Source: Dermanyssus gallinae (lineage: Eukaryota > Arthropoda > Arachnida > Mesostigmata > Dermanyssidae). From it: 64,000 bases of DNA. Position numbers and translations under genes: made by a program. Below the pieces are notes generated by a model, which worked only from the letters and a program-made list of their open reading frames with translations, did not search any database and was not told the DNA's origin. The DNA lies in assembly GCA_003439945.1 (NCBI GenBank), contig QVRM01005655.1, positions 248,001-312,000 on the forward strand, read 5' to 3'. Positions 57,906 through 64,000 of this stretch are shown piece after piece (within the stretch, counting starts at the first letter, position 1; the number at the start of each line of letters is the position of its first letter).

Positions 57906-57947
<42 letters not shown>

Positions 57948-59039
57948 CAACACTTCAAACAAAAACATTTGAAAATATACTTCATTGTAAATGTTACTCT
58001 TAGTCTGTTTCTCATAGGTGATGATTGTAGATCTAGACTTTATAAAAAAGGTATACTGTATAGACTATATGTAAAAAATTACGCTTTTGAATATGTTAAA
58101 AATGCCTCACTCCAAAATGACAAGAACACATGTGACTAGAAAAACATGACTTCTCAAAAGAGATGATGCCGCACAACTGACAGGCCCAACAGTGCGCAAC
58201 AAACAATTGGTAGCATACATTTCCTTTGGAAATTGCGCTATACATATCTTAGCAATGTATCAGTGCTGCCAAGAAATGATTGTCGGTTCCTCAGAAGGGT
58301 TCCTGCTAGCTCACGCGAGAGCACGTCCCGAGGGCCACCGACGTTGTTCCAGCGTCTGAATCGTGCTTTCCTTTGCCGGCTATATTGCTTTCCATTTGTG
58401 TCAACGTCCATCCGTATTGTGTTGTCTAATCGTACCGATCATCGCAATCAGATCTATGAAAGCTACTCTGTCATCAGCGCGTTCCGACAACAACAACAAT
58501 AACAACAACAACAATAGCAACAACAACGACAACAACACCAACAACGACCGCAGAAAACAACAATAGCAACAGCATAGACAATAAAGTCACTAACAGCACA
58601 TTTTCTTTGAATGTCCTAGCGTTTCTGTTGCTACTGCTGTTGCAGTCTCTGTTGCGGCTTCGCACACTGCGTGTGAATGGCCACGGCCGGACAGAGGAAA
58701 CCCAGTAATTTGTCTACATCATTTTCGGGTAATAGTGCGCGCATCTCTCGTTCTTGTCATTTGTCGGAGGAGCGCTGACCGAAGAGAAAAGCCATATTAT
58801 GTATACGTAATCGGTGACTATTGTACGGATAACCATCTCGAGCATCGTTCAAAACAGTGCGGCAGGATGCGTTCAACAACGTGCGCAGAGTTGTGTTGTT
58901 GTCGGCCATTATTACTGTAATATTGACATCACTAATCATAGTATTATTGTCAATAGTATTTGTTGTAGTTTATTATTATTATTATTGTTATTATTATTAT
59001 TTTATAAGATATTACAGTTGTGAGGTCTGAGCGTATTAT
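57181..59039. other. Unannotated region
   Basis: An (AT)n tract at 57904-57944 and a (CAA)n run at 58489-58560. No supported coding exon; open frames near 57425-57742 and 58233-58566 are without motif. Confidence 0.4.
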
Positions 59040-59720
59040 TGCAATTCTTTAAATAATCACTTTACTTCATGGCGCCCAAAACAGATGCCGCGTTCCCTCT
59101 GCAAACGGCCAAAGACAACGCTTGCCTCAAGAATTAACCTTCTCTTCGGTCGCTCGTGACCTCCTGAATTCGCTTACTTATATCTTTGAGAGATACTTCG
59201 GTTCCCTTGCTGATTGGTCCTAGTGTCTCCATGGCAATAGGCACAAAAATATATCTTGTGTCCAGTCCAGCGTATTTAACCCGTTTTCTGGCGTCCGCGT
59301 TCTTTTCTACCCACCCCGGCTCAACTTAACTAGTTTCGTCACTTTTTTATTTAGAGCTACTAGTTTAAGGCTAGCAAATATGTTATCGTCTCTTGGGTAA
59401 GCAGACAGCCACGGTGGTCAGGTACAAAACCTTTCTTAGAAGCACACGTTCTTCCAAAAAAAAAACGGCTATATCTAGTAGATAATCTCCGTTTGCCTAC
59501 TTATTTTTCCATTCAAATTTTTATTGACGTTGTCGTATTAAATACATTGTTGGCGTATTATATACATATTACTATGTTAACAACTATGTCATTAAGCAAA
59601 TTTTTTTCTGTTAATAACTATACATGCTAGATCTGTGACTCATAAGAGATCGGAAATGACCTGTCTTAGACGTTTATGGGAAATGCCTTTTTAATGTCCA
59701 GTTTGGTCAAAGACACTGAA
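59040..59720 (-). pseudogene. LINE relic, C-terminal end of an RT protein
   Basis: Minus-strand reading ADARKRVKYAGLDTRYIFVP, IAMETLGPISKGTEVSLKDI, SKRIQEVTSDRREG, stop, FLRQALSLAVCRGNAASVLG resembles the conserved C-terminal segment (KYADL...FVPVAVETLGP...L...GNAASILG) found in several invertebrate LINE proteins. Upstream, near 59700, LTKLDIKKAF may be RT motif A. The frame is broken and most of the RT is missing. Confidence 0.65.
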
Positions 59721-60224
59721 AACCACGTGTGGGGCTTTTGGCGGTCGTTTACCAAACCATCAAACCAATAACTAAGAAAAAAATGACTTCACCTCGCTGG
59801 TCATTTGCTCCTACCCTGCACAACTAGTCAAGTGAGGTAAATAAATTAGCATAGGTTATTGACCACGATTGCACGTAGTGGCACCCTCCATATCATATTT
59901 GCTCGCAGACGGAAATAGTCACTCCACGGTCGTTAACCTTGTCTGTTAGCTTGTGTCTATATCCGGATAGTCTAGAATTAAAAATAATTAAAAAAAAAGT
60001 TAAAATTAATTTTAAGAGCACTGTTACGCGTGGTAAGCATGTAAAGAAATGAAAAAAAAAATCGATTGTGCTGTAGAAATGCGTCCTGCTTTAATATTTT
60101 AAAAGTGCAAAATCAGGCGCTTCTTACATTAACTTAACGCACAAAAGCAAAAACTTTCGAAGATCAACATCATACTCAGATGAACTAGAAAGGATCTTAG
60201 AAAGCCGGCAAAGAGACGCAACCC

Positions 60225-60288
60225 GGTGCGCTATCCCGGTTGATGGCTATGACTAGCGCACTAGTCCTCTGGACCATGCGGCCGCAGT
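60225..60288 (-). repeat. tRNA-derived SINE, family 2, head-only fragment
   Basis: Reading the minus strand: GCGGCCGCATGGTCCAGAGG, ACTAGTGCGCTAGTCATAGC and CATCAACCGGGATAGCG match the first 65 bases of family 2 (TCTAGAGGACTGGTGCGCTAG). The body is absent or unrecognisable. Confidence 0.55.
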
Positions 60289-61097
60289 ACACGCTCTGTA
60301 TTTGGCAATCGCAAACGCCTTTTCCCTTTTTTAACATGAGCTCTATGAAAGTTTGACATCTGAGGATGGTGGGAAAGGTGGATCACGGTAGTTACATCAC
60401 GAATCGAATCGCTATCACAATGATAGCAAAATCATTCCCATGTAATGCTCAGTTCCCTGCGTTTTTTTTTGTGAGCATAATAGTACCTTCTAGCGGATTG
60501 AACTAAAAGATAATAAACGAGTCATCACTGGATCTCGATTTGCGTAAACTGTTTTCAATAGGACCATTCTCGCACCTATACCGTGCAGGAGTCGGTATAC
60601 GTATGCATACACTTGCGTATGTGCATGTACAGATTATTTACTTCTATGACTTTGCTATGTTTGGAAGGAACAATTGTCTCCGCATGAACATGTGGTCACG
60701 GAAGGCATGACCTCCTCAGTCCGGACACCTGCACCGACCATTGAAGGGGCTATTGAGTTGCGTCCCAAATAAGCACGTGGTCCTGCCCAAAGGGTGTCAG
60801 GCCTATTCTTCTTTCGCTAGTCAGGTTGAATCGTTGTCCTTCAGACGAAATATAATATTCTTCTGATTACGCTGGTATGTCTAGCTTCTCCATGGAACAC
60901 TATCTCGTCATCTTACAATCGTGTATTTTGTAAAGTAATGTCATGTAAAATCAGTCACAGCAGAGTAGCAACCATTTGCAATTTTACTGTAATTTATAAA
61001 CAAAACATTTCCGCAGTTCCTCCTTTCACTTCATTAGGGAAAAAACGTATTTCAACAATGTTTACGACTCCCTAAATCTGGCCAAGACCTTGTGTAC

Positions 61098-61137
<40 letters not shown>

Positions 61138-63536
61138 CCCGGCACATATACACGCACAGCAATATACAACAATAATCGCTTGCTGGTATCGTGACCGAGA
61201 TATCGCCGAGCATTCGCATCACTCTACGCATACTCTTCCTAATCGAGGGCAAATAGTGTATTTGCTGATCACTAAAAAAAAATATTTTCGGGGCTGACTC
61301 TCAGCCAAGATTTAACGTCCATGGGACTGCTTTTCGCATTGCTTTATAGACGGACTACCCCCATAAATACAAATGTGCAACGGTGGGGCTCGAAAACCGC
61401 GCACCTATGTGTCTCCTCCGGTCGCGAGGCGCAGACGCATGCCACCGGGCTCGACTTTACTGATCACTACTACTACTAGTATTACTAGTATGATTCCTAA
61501 GGTTACTGCAACGACTGCCACTACAAATGTTTATTTTTCGCCACTGTGTTTTGGCCACTAATTGGTGTGGGCGGAACCCCATTTAGTAGTTGAACGCCAT
61601 CAGCGCACGCTTGCCGCCTGCAGTCCGCGTGGTACCATAGCCACGTCAACTATGGTGTCGTCACCCACTGGACCCAATAGCCAGAAGAGGCTTAGATGAG
61701 GCTCATCAAAGTATGTGACGGTAAGTGAGTAGAGACATTAACGGGGGGGGGGCTAAGACAATGTTGCCTCCACCCATTTGTTCGCCATTAGTTGCAAGTC
61801 GTTCGCAGTCCATAATATAGACAGAACATAAAGCTAGGATAAATAGCAGTGTTGCTGCTGCTGCTGCTGCTTCTGAGCTAGCTGAGATCATCGTTGAGCC
61901 AAATAGTTGTGTGCTTGTTCCTCACTCATCAAGGTATTATGTCTGCATACGCGCGTGCCTGACACCGAACGAAGAACCCTCAAAGAAGCTATAAACGACA
62001 CTGATCCGATGCCGCCCCTCGATTATGCATCAAAAGAAGGCAGAAGCGCACAGGTATGGACAGACAAGTGCGGATAGATCAAATCGAATGGGCTCGCACC
62101 CGGTGTCCCGATGACCACCGACCGCTGCGACGCTTGACTCTCGAATGGTTAGTTGCAGATTAATAAAACACATACACGCAATATGAAGGCCGCTTCGCAA
62201 GCTTTCAAAGTCGGCAACAGAAGTCTATGAGACTGAAGGTATGAGGCTGATGACCCAGATAGATAGACGCGGTGAATGGAAGACCTTCAGAGATGCAATA
62301 AGGAACGTGGCTCAAGTGGCGACATTTTCTCTGACTTGCTTGTCATTAACAAATTTTCTCTGAGTTGCTTCTCATTAACAAAACGATGATTCCTGCCTGG
62401 ATTATGACTAACTCACGCTCGTTACCACCACAGCAGTGATAGCAGCATTAGCACGAAAGCTGTCCAACCACCAACGGTGCAGCTAGTGTACATTCATGTT
62501 GTATAATAAACAACGCGCTAAATTAGCACCTTCGCTTCTAAGACAGTTTTTTGCTTTATATATTTGACCTTGGGGGAAGCAGGTAAAGCAACCAAGGGAG
62601 TTACCGGTAAGGTATGCAAATCACTCTATCAATCTCACAGATTAGCCGCAGAGTTCCACGTGCTGGTGAACTTTTCCGGTGAAGGCTATCATTGGTTATG
62701 CAGCGCGGTAATGCTATGGCAGTGCTTGGCACGGGACGATGTCCAGGTGGTCCACACTGGGCGGTCTGGCCGTAGTGCGGATGAAGCTCGTTTGTCGTCA
62801 CGTTTACTGGGGGACAACTTCTACACCCCAATATGCGGCGTTAAAGAGATAAATGTGCACCGCGTAACAAAGATTTGTTAACGGTGTAAAGATGCGCCTG
62901 CCCCGTTAGATATGCCACATGAATGTCGACGTATATGTCAAAAAATCTTACAAGCTTGATAAAAAATGTAAACATATATATACATGCAATCCAACTTGAT
63001 AGTATGTAGATAGATAGAATAAAATGTATATAAATATGAAAATTCGACGAGGAGACGAAAGAAAATTCTGCTACCATACTGCAGGTATGATGCCTCGCCG
63101 TTGCTGTTTCGTATTTCCGTGTCGACTGACACTTCAATGCTATTTCAGTACTGAATGCATAATTTTTGCTTGCTTTGCTTTTCATTGGTTTGCTCCTCAC
63201 GTCTGCCGGGAAAACACAACTTGCTGCGAAGTCAATCATTAATGGTGGTAGTGGTAGTAGTGCCTTACCAGGACGACAGAATAACCAAATTAACCATTAA
63301 AATTACTCGTCTGTTTTCCGTCATTTGCCAACCGCCTTCGAGTTCGATAAATTCGAGTAAATACAAGAGATGTTTGTAGGAATCCCGTATCCACTGATTC
63401 TGCCATCTGCTACTGTGGCCAGCTGCTGAACCAAGCGCAAATCAGTAGCACGAGAAAAAAGCGCGGCAATGTTTCGACGCGGCTAGATCGGAGACAGGCG
63501 TTTTTGAACGTTCTCCCAATAGCAAGTACTCAGTCC

Positions 63537-63671
63537 TGTTGTTGTTGTGATATTGGTGTCGTCATCGTTGTTGTTATTGGTAGTGCTGTTGTTGTTGTTG
63601 TTGTTGTTGGTGGTGCTGTTGTTGTTGGTGGTGCTGTTGTTGTTGGTGGTGCTGTTGTTGTTGTTGTTGTA
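63537..63671. repeat. (GTT)n with 18-bp tandem units
   Basis: A GTT array that contains three near-perfect copies of GGTGGTGCTGTTGTTGTT (63608-63661). On the minus strand one frame gives a mucin-like (TTTAPP) repeat inside a 93-codon open reading, but without further support it is treated as simple sequence. Confidence 0.9.
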
Positions 63672-63954
63672 CTCGTCGTCATCATCCGATGACAACGATA
63701 TATGGATGACGACGACGATGCGTTTCCGTTCTGCTGTTTACAGCTGAAACGACAGTACCTGCGTGTCGCGACGTATCGTGATGATCGAATCGATTGGTAT
63801 TGGCATATCATTGACTGACGGAAATACTACGTTACACACACACGAAACAGGCCCACACGTTCACGGTTCGGGGGCAACTCGCGACTGAATGATGACGACG
63901 GCCTCGGGGCGGCATCGTGGTGGTTTTCTCTTTTTCGCTTTTCTTTTACATCTA

Positions 63955-63969
63955 CCCCCCCCCCCCCCC
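63955..63969. repeat. Poly-C tract (15 C)
   Basis: A pure run of 15 C near the end of the window, inside a pyrimidine-rich stretch (63925-64000). Confidence 0.95.
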
Positions 63970-64000
63970 GCCTCCTTATTTTCCCCACTCTTCCCCCGTT

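Larger units (their letters stand above)
59721..64000. other. Unannotated region
   Basis: Besides the SINE head at 60225 and simple repeats, nothing is recognised. A moderately GC-rich block at 62560-62840 has an open frame on the plus strand (105 codons from 62564) with no family resemblance. Confidence 0.4.

Noticed and set aside
63608..63661. CRISPR-like or other spaced repeat array
   Set aside because: No unique spacers; it is a simple tandem GTT-type repeat, and the genome is eukaryotic.

Overview
The window is nuclear DNA from an animal, almost certainly an arthropod. Genes are broken into short exons with GT-AG introns, a large protein carries Rebers-Riddiford (RR, chitin_bind_4) cuticle domains, and the spaces between exons hold mariner elements, tRNA-derived SINEs, LINE relics and an extreme density of (AT)n microsatellites. 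A chelicerate, perhaps a mite, is a guess from general appearance, not from a diagnostic gene.

Layout. (1) 1447-15455, plus strand: a PDXDC1 orthologue (pyridoxal-dependent decarboxylase domain-containing protein 1) in 12 recognisable exons; its first exon or exons were not found. The exon series is collinear with the family from N to C terminus, but four single-base indels interrupt the frame. Its introns hold a broken antisense mariner (about 2369-3650), an R1-like LINE relic (4815-6320), another LINE tail (7609-8160) and tRNA-derived SINE copies. (2) 15456-19765: intergenic, no gene recognised. (3) 19766-36970, minus strand: 14 exons whose splice phases all agree, giving an open frame of 1,845 codons without the signal-peptide exon. 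The protein has three RR domains (two near the N terminus, one at the C terminus) joined by long Pro/Gln/Arg/Ser-rich linkers. A complete mariner (26602-27921), apparently intact, sits antisense inside the intron that splits the second RR domain. (4) 37000-64000: mostly intergenic, with microsatellites, foldback repeats, SINEs, relics of DNA transposons and LINEs, and a few GC-rich islands on the plus strand (40551-41393, 44235-44675) that read like exons of an unidentified, possibly divergently transcribed gene.

How the genes relate. The two genes run towards each other (tail to tail) and I see no functional link. The cuticle gene encodes a secreted structural protein of the exoskeleton. PDXDC1 is a poorly understood intracellular relative of group II PLP decarboxylases.

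Limits. Exon borders were read by eye from splice consensus, phase and homology remembered from the families. No alignment, RNA evidence or database search was available.
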